The notes beneath the pieces were generated by a model, which had not been told where the DNA came from, did no database searches, and was given only the letters and a program-made list of their open reading frames with translations. From Salinibaculum sp. SYNS191 (lineage in GTDB: Archaea > Halobacteriota > Halobacteria > Halobacteriales > Haloarculaceae): a stretch of DNA of 64,000 nucleotides. Numbering within the stretch: the stretch's first letter is position 1; the number at the start of each line of letters is the position of its first letter. The position numbers were made by a program, and so were the translations under genes. Positions 42,562 to 52,355 of the stretch are shown piece after piece. The stretch lies in NCBI RefSeq assembly GCF_037338445.1, contig NZ_CP147838.1:3658001-3722000 (forward strand), in the 5' to 3' direction.

Positions 42562-43026
42562 ATGAATCGTCGGTGTTTTCTCAGCGTCGCCGGCTTTGCC
42601 GTTGTCGGTACCGCTGGCTGTCTAGATGCTACTACAACAGCGACCAGCGACGGTGTGGCCGCAACCGACTTCGAGGTACGTGGTGACGACCAGATGTCGG
42701 TCGAGGCTGACCCGAGAGTCACGTTCCAGTCCAGGGCCAATCGGGTGACTGTGAGGGGAGCGATGTACGCGGGGAATCTCTGTACCGTTGCGACGCTACA
42801 ATCGGTGAGTTTCCAGCCAGCAGCGGACCACCTGACACTGACTATCGGTACGAAACGAACAGGAGACGTTCTCAAACGGATTTTCGGCTGTCCCGACTCA
42901 CTGGGAGTCGCCGACTTCACGGTCACCGTTAGGATGGAGTCGACGCTTCCCCGGAGTGTGACTGTCACAGAACTCCCCGCCGGTGGAGAAAAGCAGACGA
43001 CCACCGTCAGGCGGAACTCTCCGTGA
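42562..43026 (+). CDS. Small Tat lipoprotein
   Basis: 154 residues. MNRRCFLSVAGFAVVGTAGC is a Tat-type signal with a lipobox. The mature domain is beta-rich (FEVRGDDQMSVEADPRVTFQSRANRVTVRGAMYAG) and ends in FTVTVRMESTLPRSVTVTELP. It has two mature Cys (NLCTV, FGCPD) that could pair. The size and lipobox layout recall the frameshifted gene at 38684-39129, but homology is not certain. Function unknown. Confidence 0.75.
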   Translation: MNRRCFLSVAGFAVVGTAGCLDATTTATSDGVAATDFEVRGDDQMSVEADPRVTFQSRANRVTVRGAMYAGNLCTVATLQSVSFQPAADHLTLTIGTKRTGDVLKRIFGCPDSLGVADFTVTVRMESTLPRSVTVTELPAGGEKQTTTVRRNSP

Positions 43027-43169
43027 CGCGGCCGTTCCAGAGACAGTCAGTGTCTCTCGTTTCATACCCTGCGGGCGAGGGGGGTGTGTGGACTGCCTAA
43101 GGACACTGTGGGGCGAGAGCGAGACAGTTCACCAACAGGTTCTAATCGGCAGCCGGAGAAACACCGGAT

Positions 43170-44045
43170 ATGTCTTCCCCGGAGGGACCTCCTGCACAGA
43201 AACAGGCTGTCATAGCGGCCCTTCAGTGGGGATTCGTCCAGGCGTTCGTTCTCGATACACTCGGTCGGTTCTTGCGAAACTATTACCGGGCAACGACAGA
43301 TGCGTTCTTTCCGCCCGACTGGGTGACCTCGATTCAGTTCGCCGCTCCACTGGGCCTCGTTATCGGCGGAATCGGGGGCTACCGCTGGGTGACCAGCGGG
43401 CGAGGAACGACGTCCGTCTCGGCTCACCGCAACCGCGTCGTCTTCCTTGGCTCGCTCCTTGCTGGCTGGACACTCGCTATTGTGCCGACACTGGCGTTCC
43501 AATGGGTGCTCGGCGATGGGCTGTTTACGGTGCCGTATTTCCTCCTCCCGACGCTCGTAGCGGTCCTCGTCTTGCTCGGCTCGTATCTGCTCGCGTATCG
43601 AGTCGACGCGACGTGGTATCGTCATCGTCGCAACCGACTCCTGGGCGCAGTCAAAGGCGCGTTCGTTGGCCTGCTGCTGGGGTTCATCGGATTTATCGGG
43701 TATGGTGGGTATCTCGCGGCAACACAGACCGAGTACAGCCTCGATGGCGGCCCGGGAATCCTCGGGGCCGTCTGTCTCGGGGCGCTCGCCGGGTACCTGG
43801 TGACCGAGACAGAACGTGAGGGTGACCGGTCTGCAGAGTTTGTCCTCCTTCTGGTGCTGTCGCTTCTCGCTTCCAGTCTCCTCGTGGCCCTCAGCACGGC
43901 AGCACTGGGGGCAGTCGAGGTGTCTCCCTTCGGAGTGACGTCATCGTTTTTCCTGCTGCTCGTCTCGCTCGTCCTCTCGCTCGGAGTGGCCAGTTACCTT
44001 GTATATCGGGTCCAGACGACAGTCTACCAGCGCATTATCGGTTGA
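43170..44045 (+). CDS. Multi-helix membrane protein
   Basis: 291 residues. Six or seven hydrophobic helices: WVTSIQFAAPLGLVIGGIGGY, VVFLGSLLAGWTLAIVPTLAF, VPYFLLPTLVAVLVLLGSYLLAY, GAFVGLLLGFIGFIGYGGYLAA, GILGAVCLGALAGYLV, FVLLLVLSLLASSLLVALST, and FFLLLVSLVLSLGVASYLVY. No motif identifies a transporter or enzyme. The gene stands alone on the plus strand and converges on the TrmB gene. Confidence 0.7.
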   Translation: MSSPEGPPAQKQAVIAALQWGFVQAFVLDTLGRFLRNYYRATTDAFFPPDWVTSIQFAAPLGLVIGGIGGYRWVTSGRGTTSVSAHRNRVVFLGSLLAGWTLAIVPTLAFQWVLGDGLFTVPYFLLPTLVAVLVLLGSYLLAYRVDATWYRHRRNRLLGAVKGAFVGLLLGFIGFIGYGGYLAATQTEYSLDGGPGILGAVCLGALAGYLVTETEREGDRSAEFVLLLVLSLLASSLLVALSTAALGAVEVSPFGVTSSFFLLLVSLVLSLGVASYLVYRVQTTVYQRIIG

Positions 44046-44307
44046 CAGTAGCTGTGTGTCCGCCGGACGGTCCGAGCAGGCTGTCCAGATGGGCACTCCA
44101 AGTACGCGACACGGATGAGTGGACTTTCCTCAAAAACAATCTTTGCGACCGCAAAGGGGGGCAAAACCGAACTCCGCTACCGCCGAGCTTGTAACTAGAC
44201 GTCCAGTGTTTCGCGTTCAGAAACACGCCACCGACATCGGCAGCACACCCGTCACATCCCGACTCGTGCCTTTCGAAAACAGTGAACCGATAGCGCTCAC
44301 CAACTTC

Positions 44308-45066
44308 TCACGTGTGTCGGTCGCGGCCGGATTCCATCCCCGAGCGCATAAACGCCGCCAGGATGCGACCGATGCTCGAGTCGCCAGTCCAGAGCGCTTC
44401 TTCCTCGACGGGTGCGTCGTCCGTTTCGGCGGCGAGGAGCACGGTTCGGTCGTCGACCATCAACGCCCGTCCGGCGAAGTCTGCGGGATTGTCTTCAGAC
44501 ATGACGAAGACAGTCACTGGGTCGTCAGCGAACAGGTCGTCAAGCGAACGGTCGGCAGTCACGACGGTGACGTCAGCACCGCTGGTGCTCACATCCCGGA
44601 GTGCGTCCGCGATATCTGCGGTCGTCGCTCTGGCCGTCGGTGAGACGAAGACAACGGTGTGTTCTGCCGACCGAACCAGCGTCGTGATCCGGTCGTCGAT
44701 GGGCCGTCGACCACGGAGCGTCGAGACGTCCTGTCCCTCGGCGTAATCAGTCTCCGTTGCGCGGATCGATTCGAGGCGGTCGAAGGCGCGTGAGGTTTCC
44801 CGTTCGAGGCGCTTTGTCAGGAGAGCACGAGCCGTCGATAGCTCGACCGGTCGGTACGCCTTCGGTGAGGACTGGACGACTTCGACGAGGCCACTGTCTG
44901 CCAGACTGTCGGCCGCGCCGTACACCTGCGACCGGGGGACCTCCGAGAGTTCACTTATCTCCTGGGAGGTGCCGCTGCCGAGTTGCTGGAGGGCGACGAA
45001 CACCTGCGCCTCGTAGTTCGACAGCCCGAGCGTCCGCAGTGCTTGGACCACCTCGCGCTCACTCAT
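44308..45066 (-). CDS. TrmB-family transcriptional regulator
   Basis: 252 residues. An N-terminal winged helix, VQALRTLGLSNYEAQVFVALQQLGSGTSQEISELSEVPRSQVYGAADSLADSGLVEV (residues 5-62), with the TrmB-type S-x-x-E-A-x-V-F/Y start is followed by a coiled coil and a phospholipase-D-like effector region (TLVRSAEHTVVFVSPTARATTADIADALRDVSTSGADVTVVTADRSLDDL). It is divergent from the MMPL exporter at 45286 and is the probable regulator of that gene and itself. The ligand is unknown. Confidence 0.88.
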   Translation of the reverse strand: MSEREVVQALRTLGLSNYEAQVFVALQQLGSGTSQEISELSEVPRSQVYGAADSLADSGLVEVVQSSPKAYRPVELSTARALLTKRLERETSRAFDRLESIRATETDYAEGQDVSTLRGRRPIDDRITTLVRSAEHTVVFVSPTARATTADIADALRDVSTSGADVTVVTADRSLDDLFADDPVTVFVMSEDNPADFAGRALMVDDRTVLLAAETDDAPVEEEALWTGDSSIGRILAAFMRSGMESGRDRHT

Positions 45067-45149
45067 CGTCTATCCCTCGTTGCTTTGGACTTCGTCTCAT
45101 TATCCTCTGCGATTCCGGAACGGCTGATATCGGGGCCGAGATAGATATA

Positions 45150-45161
45150 GTAGAAATCTAC
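45150..45161. promoter_or_regulatory. Candidate operator, palindrome GTAGA-AA-TCTAC
   Basis: A perfect 5+2+5 inverted repeat in the TrmB/MMPL intergenic region, preceded by the TATA-like ATAGATATA (45141-45149). Position between divergent genes and near an AT-rich promoter element fits an operator for the adjacent regulator. Confidence 0.45.
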
Positions 45162-45285
45162 AAACACTTAAGTTGTGCTGGTAAAGAGGACTGTACAACG
45201 AGGGTTCACAGGTGCATGAGAACGATACTGGAGAGCGCTGTCTCGCCGGCCAATCGCCACTGCGCGGGAGAGGCGGTGCTGAGAG

Positions 45286-47838
45286 ATGACCGGGAAGCTT
45301 TCGCGATGGTACGCACGACAGATTTCGACACATAGCAAACTCGTCATCGTCGCTGTCGTGGTGCTCACGGCGGTCGTCGCGGCAGGGACGACACTCGGCG
45401 GCGCGGGCCAGGCGGACATCGGCGGTTTCGCAGTCGAGTCCGAAGAGACTGCTGCACAGGACTTCGTCCAGCAGAACTACCGGCCCGACGACGGTGTCGT
45501 TGCCCAACTCGTCGTCCGCAACGAAACCGGCGACGTCCTCACCCGTGACTCACTGCTTGCGGGCCTGTACCTCCAGGAACAGGTGCGCGAAAACGAGACG
45601 CTCAACGCGACACTGGACGGTTCAGGCTTCGTCGGCATCGAAAATATCGTTGCGACAGCGGCCGTCTACGAGGACGCACAACGGCCACCGACTGGCCAAC
45701 CCTCGCTATCGACACAGATCGAGGCCCTCGAATCACGGGACAGCGAGGAAGTCGAACAACTACTCGCGGACGTTCTCGCTCCCGACAGCCAGGCACTGGG
45801 CCAACAAGACCCCTACGAGTTCCTCCCGCGGGGCTACCAGCCCGGAGCGACGACTGCGTCGGCACGGCTGACGCTCGTCGCACAGGTCGATACCAGCGGA
45901 GAGGACGAGAATCCACAGGCAGCCTACAACGCACAGGTGGCCATTGACCGGCTGGTTCAGGAGCGGTTCGACGATGCATTCGTGTTCGGGCAGGGAATCC
46001 AAGACGACGCTTCCTCACGCGCGACGGGCGACAGTTTCGCGATTATCACACCGTTCGCGCTCGTCCTTATCGTACTGGTTCTCGGCGTCACGTACCGTGA
46101 TCTGCTGGACATCCTGCTCGCATTCTCCGGCATCGCCATCGTGCTGCTGTGGCTCGCGGGTCTCATGGGATGGCTCGCAATCCCGATGAACGTCATCCTC
46201 ATTTCCGTCCCGTTCTTGTTGATCGGCCTGAGCATCGACTACGCGCTCCACGTCGTGATGCGATACCGCGAGGCACGCAATGGAAATCTCGGAGAGGGCG
46301 AGGGCGATGATGCGACTCCGAATCGCTCGATCCGCACCGCAATGGCGCTTGGCTTTGGAAGCGTCGTGCTGGCGCTCGTCGCCGCAACCGTCTCGACCGC
46401 CGTTGGATTCCTCTCGAACGTCGTGAGTCCACTCCCGGCGATTCAAGACTTTGCAGTGCTCAGTGCGGGTGGTATTGTCGCCACGTTCGTCGCTTTCGGT
46501 GTCTTCCTCCCGGCACTGAAAATCGAGGTGGACGGAGTCATCGAGAACCGGCTTGGCTGGAGTCGTCGGAAGCCCGCCTTCGGTGTCGACAGCGGCCGTG
46601 CAAACACGGTGCTCAAGCGCCTCGCCGGGCTCACAACCCGCGCCCCGGTCGCCATCGTTGTCGTTGCACTGCTGCTGGCCTCGACGGGTGCCTATGGCGC
46701 GTCCACCATCGACACGGAGTTCAACCAGGCCGACTTCCTTCCGGAGGACGCCCCTGGCTGGGCACAGTACCTGCCGGGCGGACTGGCACCGGACACCTAC
46801 ACGATTGCCGAGGACTTTGACTATCTCAGCAATAACTTTCAGCTACGCGGGGGTGGCGGCCAGTCACAGGTCCTGTTACGCGGCGCGGTCACAGACCCCG
46901 CAACCCTCCGCGCGCTCGACGACGGGGGTGACGGTATCGAGGCGGGGAGTTCCATCCAGCGCCGGCCCGACGGACGGGCGGCTATCGATGGGCCACACAC
47001 GGCGATTCGAGATGCCTCGGCCGACAACGAGACGTTCGCAAGGCTAGTCGCAGACAACGACGCGGACGGTGACGGACTGCCCGATACGAACGTATCGGGG
47101 GTGTACAGCGCGCTGTTCGCCGCCGACCAGCAAGCCGCTGCCCAGGTTCTCACTCGCGCTGAGAACGGAACGGTCACCTCGGCGCGGGCGTTGCTCTCGG
47201 TCAGGAGTAGCCAGTCAGCACAGACGATTGCAGCCGATACCCGCGCGTATGCCGACCGGATAGAACGCAATGCGTCCGGTGTCAGTGCGGTCGCGACGGG
47301 TGGCACAGTCACGACTGCGGTCCTTCAGGACGCACTGCTCGAAACGCTGGTCGAAGCGTTTGCGGTGACGCTCGTCGTCATCCTCGTCTTTCTGACAGCG
47401 CTGTTTTGGGCACGCTACCGGTCGCTCTCTCTCGGGGTGGTGGTACTCGTGCCGGTTGTCGTCTCGCTGGCGTGGCTGCTCGGCTCGATGTCGCTGTTGG
47501 GCATTGCGTTCAACAGCGAAACCGCTGTCATCACAAGTCTCGCAATCGGTCTCGGCGTCGACTACAGCATCCATGCTGGCGAACGGTTCGTCGCCGAGCG
47601 CAACAAGCGCGATACCCTCGATACAGCAGTCCGCGCCATGATTACCGGGACTGGCGGGACGCTGCTTGCTAGTGCTGCCACGACAGCCGCCGCCTTCGGC
47701 GTCCTCGCGTTCGCACTTTCGCCCCCGCTCCAGCGATTCGGTATCGTGACCGGCCTGGCGATTCTGTTCGCGTTCGTCGCCGTCGTGACGATGCTCCCCG
47801 GGCTGCTCGTCCTTCGGGAACGAGTCCTCGCGCGCTGA
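45286..47838 (+). CDS. RND/MMPL-family exporter
   Basis: 850 residues. Two repeats, each with one helix, a large extracytoplasmic domain and five helices: first helix LVIVAVVVLTAVVAAGTTLGG, helices 2-6 at about residues 245-415 with the SSD-like LLIGLSIDYALHVVMRYREA; second half opening AIVVVALLLASTGAYGAS, helices 8-12 at about 690-845 with SLAIGLGVDYSIHAGERFVAE. The conserved Asp of the GxxxDY motif is present in both halves, as needed for proton relay. It probably exports lipids or hydrophobic compounds. It is divergent from a TrmB regulator. Confidence 0.92.
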   Translation: MTGKLSRWYARQISTHSKLVIVAVVVLTAVVAAGTTLGGAGQADIGGFAVESEETAAQDFVQQNYRPDDGVVAQLVVRNETGDVLTRDSLLAGLYLQEQVRENETLNATLDGSGFVGIENIVATAAVYEDAQRPPTGQPSLSTQIEALESRDSEEVEQLLADVLAPDSQALGQQDPYEFLPRGYQPGATTASARLTLVAQVDTSGEDENPQAAYNAQVAIDRLVQERFDDAFVFGQGIQDDASSRATGDSFAIITPFALVLIVLVLGVTYRDLLDILLAFSGIAIVLLWLAGLMGWLAIPMNVILISVPFLLIGLSIDYALHVVMRYREARNGNLGEGEGDDATPNRSIRTAMALGFGSVVLALVAATVSTAVGFLSNVVSPLPAIQDFAVLSAGGIVATFVAFGVFLPALKIEVDGVIENRLGWSRRKPAFGVDSGRANTVLKRLAGLTTRAPVAIVVVALLLASTGAYGASTIDTEFNQADFLPEDAPGWAQYLPGGLAPDTYTIAEDFDYLSNNFQLRGGGGQSQVLLRGAVTDPATLRALDDGGDGIEAGSSIQRRPDGRAAIDGPHTAIRDASADNETFARLVADNDADGDGLPDTNVSGVYSALFAADQQAAAQVLTRAENGTVTSARALLSVRSSQSAQTIAADTRAYADRIERNASGVSAVATGGTVTTAVLQDALLETLVEAFAVTLVVILVFLTALFWARYRSLSLGVVVLVPVVVSLAWLLGSMSLLGIAFNSETAVITSLAIGLGVDYSIHAGERFVAERNKRDTLDTAVRAMITGTGGTLLASAATTAAAFGVLAFALSPPLQRFGIVTGLAILFAFVAVVTMLPGLLVLRERVLAR

Positions 47839-48103
47839 GGACCACGCGCATCGGGACGCAAACCACTCTCTGTCCGTATTCTGACGGAGCCTGTCGAGGT
47901 CGTCGTCCTCGTCGTCGTTCTCCGGCTTGCTCGGAACCGTGGCGACGATTCGTTATCTCACCCAGAGCGACGGTGCCGGTGCCGGCTTCGAGTTTGCCCG
48001 ACTGGTCCACGCTGTGGCACAATCTTGCGAGCAGGAGGGACAGGGCGAGCGAACGACAGAGTCGGGAAGGCCGCGAGGCGACTCGACACCCCGAACACCG
48101 GGA

Positions 48104-49000
48104 TCACCGCTCCGGCGCGACCGCGTGGACGAGCGTCTCGCAATCCGTCGTGAACCCCTCGACGGAGAGGGCTCGCTCGGGACGGTCGATGACCCAGCCC
48201 AGGACCACCTCGGAGACGCGCGCGACCAGATTCGTGCTCTCGTCGAACCCCTGCCAAACTCCCTCCAGGCTGTCGCATTCCATCCAGTAACGGATTCGAT
48301 CGCGGTCGTCACTCGCCCGTTCGGCCCGGTCGTAAAATCCCGTCTCCGTCCACATCTGCTCGTCCTCGATCACCGGCCGGGACCACTCCTCGAACTGTCG
48401 CTCGATTCTGGTGTCCCGCGTCAACCGCATCAGCCGCGTCAGCGCCCGCATGAACCACGTCGCGGGCCCACCACGAAGGCCCCAGGTCACCAGATATACC
48501 TCCGGGACGGCGGCGGGGCCCTCGTCGGCGACGAGAACCTGCGGGGTCCCCTTCGCCCGGCGGTCGGCTGCCTGTTCCGAATCGCGACCTTCTCCATCCC
48601 CCTCCCGGGTATCGGCGCTCCGGACGTAGCCACGCGGTCGATCCGGATTCGTCGCGTGAACCATCAGCGGTCCGTCCTGCCCGCCGGGACCGAACACCAG
48701 CGGAGTGGCCGCCTCGAGCAACTTGCTCGCGTTGCCCGCCAGCAGGGGACTCTCCCGGATGGCTCCGGCTGGGTCCTGGAAAGTAGACGTTACGTCGTCG
48801 GCGATCTCTACGAACCACCACAGTCTCGGGCCGTCACGTCCCCGTCCCAGGCAGACCGTGACCGTCAGAACGCCATCGTGGGGGAGGAGTGCCTGCATAC
48901 CGCGGTCTGCGTCCGCCTGGGCCCGTGAGACGACACCCTCCCGCAGTTCGTCGGCTTCGCCGGCGTGGACCGGGAGGCCGACCAGGTAGGCGGTCGGCAT
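48104..49000 (-). CDS. Conserved-looking protein of unknown function
   Basis: 298 residues from ATG 49000, which overlaps the stop of the DUF998 gene (ATGA). Opens TAYLVGLPVHAGEADELREGVVSRAQADADRGMQALLPHDGVLTVTVCLGRGRDGPRLWWFVEI. A low-complexity charged insert (REGDGEGRDSEQAADRRAKG) divides two halves. The C-terminal half has RLTRDTRIERQFEEWSRPVIEDEQMWTETGFYDRAE. There is no signal or TM. Translational coupling implies a joint role with the membrane protein. Family not recognised. Confidence 0.72.
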   Translation of the reverse strand: MPTAYLVGLPVHAGEADELREGVVSRAQADADRGMQALLPHDGVLTVTVCLGRGRDGPRLWWFVEIADDVTSTFQDPAGAIRESPLLAGNASKLLEAATPLVFGPGGQDGPLMVHATNPDRPRGYVRSADTREGDGEGRDSEQAADRRAKGTPQVLVADEGPAAVPEVYLVTWGLRGGPATWFMRALTRLMRLTRDTRIERQFEEWSRPVIEDEQMWTETGFYDRAERASDDRDRIRYWMECDSLEGVWQGFDESTNLVARVSEVVLGWVIDRPERALSVEGFTTDCETLVHAVAPER

Positions 49001-49602
49001 CAGCCAGCACCCCCGGTCCGGGGGTTGGCCTCGGGAACGCGCCAGACCCGGCGGGCGAGCCAGCAACTCCAGCCCGCGAGCGTCAGCAGGACCAGTAACT
49101 CCACGCCGCCGTAGCCCGGCCGGGCCCACGCCGGTCCGAGGTCGTACGGGAGCCAGCCCACGACAGCGAGGGTTCCGAACCCGACGCCGATACCGGCCGC
49201 GCGCCGGTCGCCGGCCCGCCAGTCCAGAGCCGCGAGGAGCCAGGGGACCAGCCAGACTCCGAACAGGGCGATTCCAGCGGCCACCTCGTGGGCCGCACCG
49301 GGAGCCCGGAAGACCCCAGCCGCGGCGAATCCGAGAGCAATCGCTGCGTAGCCTGCGCCAACGACGGGGTGTCGACCTCGAGCCAGGAGCCAGGCGAAGG
49401 GAACCCCCAGGAGACCCGACGCCACGAGCCCGCCGTTCAGCAGCAACGCCGCCGGGTCACTGGCCTGCCCGATGGTCGAGAATGGTTCCGCGGGCCACCT
49501 GTAGGTCGGCGAGGCGACCGTCGCCGCGATGACCGTGCCGAGCAACGCACCCGGGAAAGCGATGCCGCTTACTGTCTGCCACCGAATCGAAGCCACCGCC
49601 AT
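49000..49602 (-). CDS. DUF998-like integral membrane protein
   Basis: 200 residues with six hydrophobic helices. The opening TVSGIAFPGALLGTVIAATVASPTYRWPAEPFSTIGQASDPAALLLNGGLVASGLLG carries the S-x-x-G pattern and N-G-G-L helix seen in DUF998 proteins of archaea and actinobacteria. Function unknown. First gene of a two-gene unit, divergent from the HTH_10 regulator at 49686. Confidence 0.8.
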   Translation of the reverse strand: MAVASIRWQTVSGIAFPGALLGTVIAATVASPTYRWPAEPFSTIGQASDPAALLLNGGLVASGLLGVPFAWLLARGRHPVVGAGYAAIALGFAAAGVFRAPGAAHEVAAGIALFGVWLVPWLLAALDWRAGDRRAAGIGVGFGTLAVVGWLPYDLGPAWARPGYGGVELLVLLTLAGWSCWLARRVWRVPEANPRTGGAG

Positions 49603-49685
49603 ATGGATTCAGTCGCGCCCGGCGTGAACCGCGCTTTCCCGATGCACTTCCTGGTTTTAAGTGCGGACCCGCCAAAGTCCTCGCC

Positions 49686-50333
49686 GTGAGGTCCATCCGC
49701 GTCGTCCTCCACTTCGACGAGGACGCACTCCACCCGATGCACGCCCACGTCTGTGAGGCACCGTACGTGGAGCGGGAGGCCATCCTCCAGGGTCACGGCC
49801 CCGCCGACACCGGGACGATGGTGTTGTACGTGGAAGGCGACGCAGACGCATACGAGGACTGGCTGGCGTCTGTGCCCCATCTCGAATCCTACACGCTGAG
49901 CCCCGGTGACGAGGCGGGCTTTTTCGTCTTCCTTCAGGAGCGCCTGGACGCCGACGACCCGTTGGTCGTGGCCTTCCAGCGCGAGAATCTCATCGTCGTG
50001 CCGCCGGTGGAGTTCCGAAGCGACCGCACGATCCGGCTGTCCCTCGTCGGCGGGTCGGGGGACCTCCAGGCAGCTCTCGACGCGCTCCCCGAGGGTGTCA
50101 CACCCGACGTCACTTTCGTCGGGGACTTCACTGCGAGCGTCGGTGACCGGCTGTCAGAGCGCCAGCGCGAGGCCGTCGACGCGGCCTGGGACGTCGGCTA
50201 TTACGAGGTGCCCCGCGAGGCCGGCATCGAGGCCGTCGCGGCGGAGCTCGACTGTGCCATCTCGACAGCTTCGGACCTCCTCCGGCGTGCGGAGTCGCGG
50301 CTCGTGGCCGACGCTCTGGACCGCTCCCGGTGA
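49686..50333 (+). CDS. HTH_10 (bacterio-opsin activator-like) transcriptional regulator
   Basis: 215 residues. The C-terminal HTH_10 domain (about residues 155-210) reads LSERQREAVDAAWDVGYYEVPREAGIEAVAAELDCAISTASDLLRRAESRLV, the haloarchaeal Bat-type DNA-binding motif. The N-terminal part (IRVVLHFDEDALHPMHAHVCEAPYVEREAILQGHG) is the usual beta-rich sensor domain. The start is GTG at 49686, where TTTTAAGT at 49653-49660 gives a leaderless spacing of about 28. It probably regulates its divergent neighbours. Confidence 0.88.
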   Translation: MRSIRVVLHFDEDALHPMHAHVCEAPYVEREAILQGHGPADTGTMVLYVEGDADAYEDWLASVPHLESYTLSPGDEAGFFVFLQERLDADDPLVVAFQRENLIVVPPVEFRSDRTIRLSLVGGSGDLQAALDALPEGVTPDVTFVGDFTASVGDRLSERQREAVDAAWDVGYYEVPREAGIEAVAAELDCAISTASDLLRRAESRLVADALDRSR

Positions 50334-50832
50334 CGCCTCCCTCGGGGCGCGTAGCCGAGGGTCGGGACTGACGAGGACTCCTTCGGTGTGGACACTATAG
50401 CCCACACCCGGTCGTTCTCACGCAATTCGACGTACGCCATATCCGAGTACCGGAGGGGTTTTGTAGCGATGGCACATGATGATAGACGGACGGCACGGTC
50501 AGCCACTCGCCTTTCAACTCGCGTGGTTTCCACGTGTAGTTTCCGCTGGCTGACCTACCCCGTCTCTCTCACAACGACGAGCGACTGCTATTCCATCCCC
50601 AGACGACGCCGGATTGAGAGCCTTGAATGTGCACGCTTCCTGACCAGGTGAGCTAATCGGCCCCCGATGACACAGGCCTCGTGCGGATGGTTCTCTGACG
50701 CGCTCGAAATACCTGGGAGATGATGTTCTCTGTTTTAACAGTGGATTTTGCGTGAACTGGGGTGAATTTGTGCCTGACCTGTGCCTGATCTCGGCAATCG
50801 ACTAAGTCAATTCACCGGCGAATGTGTTTTGC
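50334..50832. other. 499-base gap at the edge of a lower-GC segment
   Basis: No coding-like frame. Composition starts to fall here and stays lower until about 58.3 kb. On the minus strand 50640-50667 reads like a tRNA D-arm (TTAGCTCACCTGGTCAGG) but no T-arm or acceptor partner follows, so no tRNA is called. TGTTTTAACAG at 50731-50741 is a small palindrome. Confidence 0.4.
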
Positions 50833-51996
50833 ATGCCCTCAGACATCTCTCGGAAAGCGTTCCTTCGTGCAACTGGTGTCGCACTCACTGCGGCTATCGC
50901 CGGGTGTAACACCTTGACTGGTACTAGCGGACCGAAGACAGATACACAGACGACTATCGAGAACTCTCCACAAGCTGAACAGCAGGACGAGAGCACCCCG
51001 ACGTTCGGGAATTTCTACGTCGGTAATCCAGACACAGACGATAGCACAGTCATCGATGGGCGTGCGGAAATCGTGTACAGCCAGCCCACTACGACTGCTG
51101 AAAAATCTCCGGTCGTAATGGTGCCTGGCCTCGGGTTGTCGCCATACATCTACCGCACCACGCCGGACGGACGACGTGGCTGGATGGAGTACTTCGCTGA
51201 AGCTGGCCATCCAGTGCATGTATTCAATCCCCCACGAAACGTTGATTCAGGCGGTTTAGATACTGTTGCCCTCCAGAACTCAGACTCTGCGTCACTCTCT
51301 CGATGGTCTCTCGATCGAGCATGGCCGACGTGGGGATTCGGCCCCGAGTCCGGAACTCCGTACGAGGACGTTCGATACCCAGTCGAATCGGTAGACCAAC
51401 TCGTTGCGTCATTCCCCGCGTACGTCAGCACCGGTGGCGGTGGTGGCGGTAGGCAAGGCGGAGGGCAGAACGGAAGGCGTAGTGGGAATCAAAACGCTGC
51501 CTCTGGGAATTCGACTGAGACAACAGCCGGGAACCAGACTGGGGCAGCGACCGGAGGTGGTGGGGGAAGTCGGTTCGCATCACCACGTGAGACTGCTGCT
51601 CTAGAGGCACTTCTCGACCGTGTTGGTCCGGCAGTGCTGCTCGTCCATTCAGCGGGCGGTAGTTCCGGATTCGCGGTCGCACAGACTGTGCCTGACCTCG
51701 TTCAACGGATCGTCGCAGTTGAGCCGGTCGGCGCTCCGACCGACCCGCAAACTGTGGCGGAGATGGGTGGTGATGCGCCCTTCATGGGTGTCTATGGCGA
51801 TTATGTCGACGAGCGTGGGCACACAGGTCGCAAGAAGGCGACACAGACGACTGCAAATCTCGCGAGAGAGACGAATCCGGCATCGACGCTACTCAGCCTT
51901 CCGGACGAAAGTATCTCCGGAAATACGCATCTCCTGATGCAGGACGACAATAACGGCGAAATCGCTGACCGAATTATCGCCTGGATTGGCGACTAA
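50833..51996 (+). CDS. Tat lipoprotein of the alpha/beta-hydrolase fold
   Basis: 387 residues from ATG 50833. Tat-type signal ISRKAFLRATGVALTAAIAGC, in KR-like form (SRKAF). The hydrolase core has VVMVPGLGLSPYIY (oxyanion strand), the nucleophile elbow LLVHSAGGSSGFAVA (H-S-A-G-G), a likely acid after VAVEPVG, and a His in GNTHLLMQDDN near the C-terminus. A low-complexity Gly/Asn/Arg insert (about residues 200-250) separates cap and core. It would act as a surface-anchored esterase or lipase. Substrate unknown. Confidence 0.85.
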   Translation: MPSDISRKAFLRATGVALTAAIAGCNTLTGTSGPKTDTQTTIENSPQAEQQDESTPTFGNFYVGNPDTDDSTVIDGRAEIVYSQPTTTAEKSPVVMVPGLGLSPYIYRTTPDGRRGWMEYFAEAGHPVHVFNPPRNVDSGGLDTVALQNSDSASLSRWSLDRAWPTWGFGPESGTPYEDVRYPVESVDQLVASFPAYVSTGGGGGGRQGGGQNGRRSGNQNAASGNSTETTAGNQTGAATGGGGGSRFASPRETAALEALLDRVGPAVLLVHSAGGSSGFAVAQTVPDLVQRIVAVEPVGAPTDPQTVAEMGGDAPFMGVYGDYVDERGHTGRKKATQTTANLARETNPASTLLSLPDESISGNTHLLMQDDNNGEIADRIIAWIGD

Positions 51997-52064
51997 TTCG
52001 TGAGAGTAGCGTCGCTCGGGCTGAGACAGAATGTATTTGCACCGAACAAATGAATACTCGATAG

Positions 52065-52355
52065 ATGCGGCAGTTGCTCTGGTGGCTCATTGGTGGGTCT
52101 CGTGGAGGCCGCAATCGGCTTCGTATCCTCCGCGCACTCGACGACCAGCCACGAAACACCAATCAATTGTCGAATGACCTAGGTTTGAACTACAAAACAG
52201 TGGAGCACCACCTCGAAATCCTCGAAGAGAACAATATCGTGACGACAAAGGGTGACAATTACGGGCAGATGTACTTCCTCTCAGACAGAATGATGAACAA
52301 CCTCGATATCATGGAAGACGTGGCGGAACAGGCTGGAGTTGAGGATGATTCGTAA
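52065..52355 (+). CDS. Small ArsR-like winged-helix regulator
   Basis: 96 residues. RNRLRILRALDDQPRNTNQLSNDLGLNYKTVEHHLEILEENNIVTTKGDNYGQMYFLSDRM is a clear HTH_20/ArsR winged helix with recognition helix NYKTVEHHLEIL. The stop lies 11 bases inside the following membrane-protein gene, so the pair is coupled. In haloarchaea this HTH plus 4-TM pair recurs, and the membrane partner may sense a signal for the regulator; that link is inferred. Confidence 0.87.
   Translation: MRQLLWWLIGGSRGGRNRLRILRALDDQPRNTNQLSNDLGLNYKTVEHHLEILEENNIVTTKGDNYGQMYFLSDRMMNNLDIMEDVAEQAGVEDDS

Noticed and set aside
50640..50667. Minus-strand sequence resembling a tRNA D-arm (TTAGCTCACCTGGTCAGG)
   Set aside because: No matching anticodon stem, T-arm (GTTCRA) or acceptor complement follows; no second copy was found that would make it an att site.
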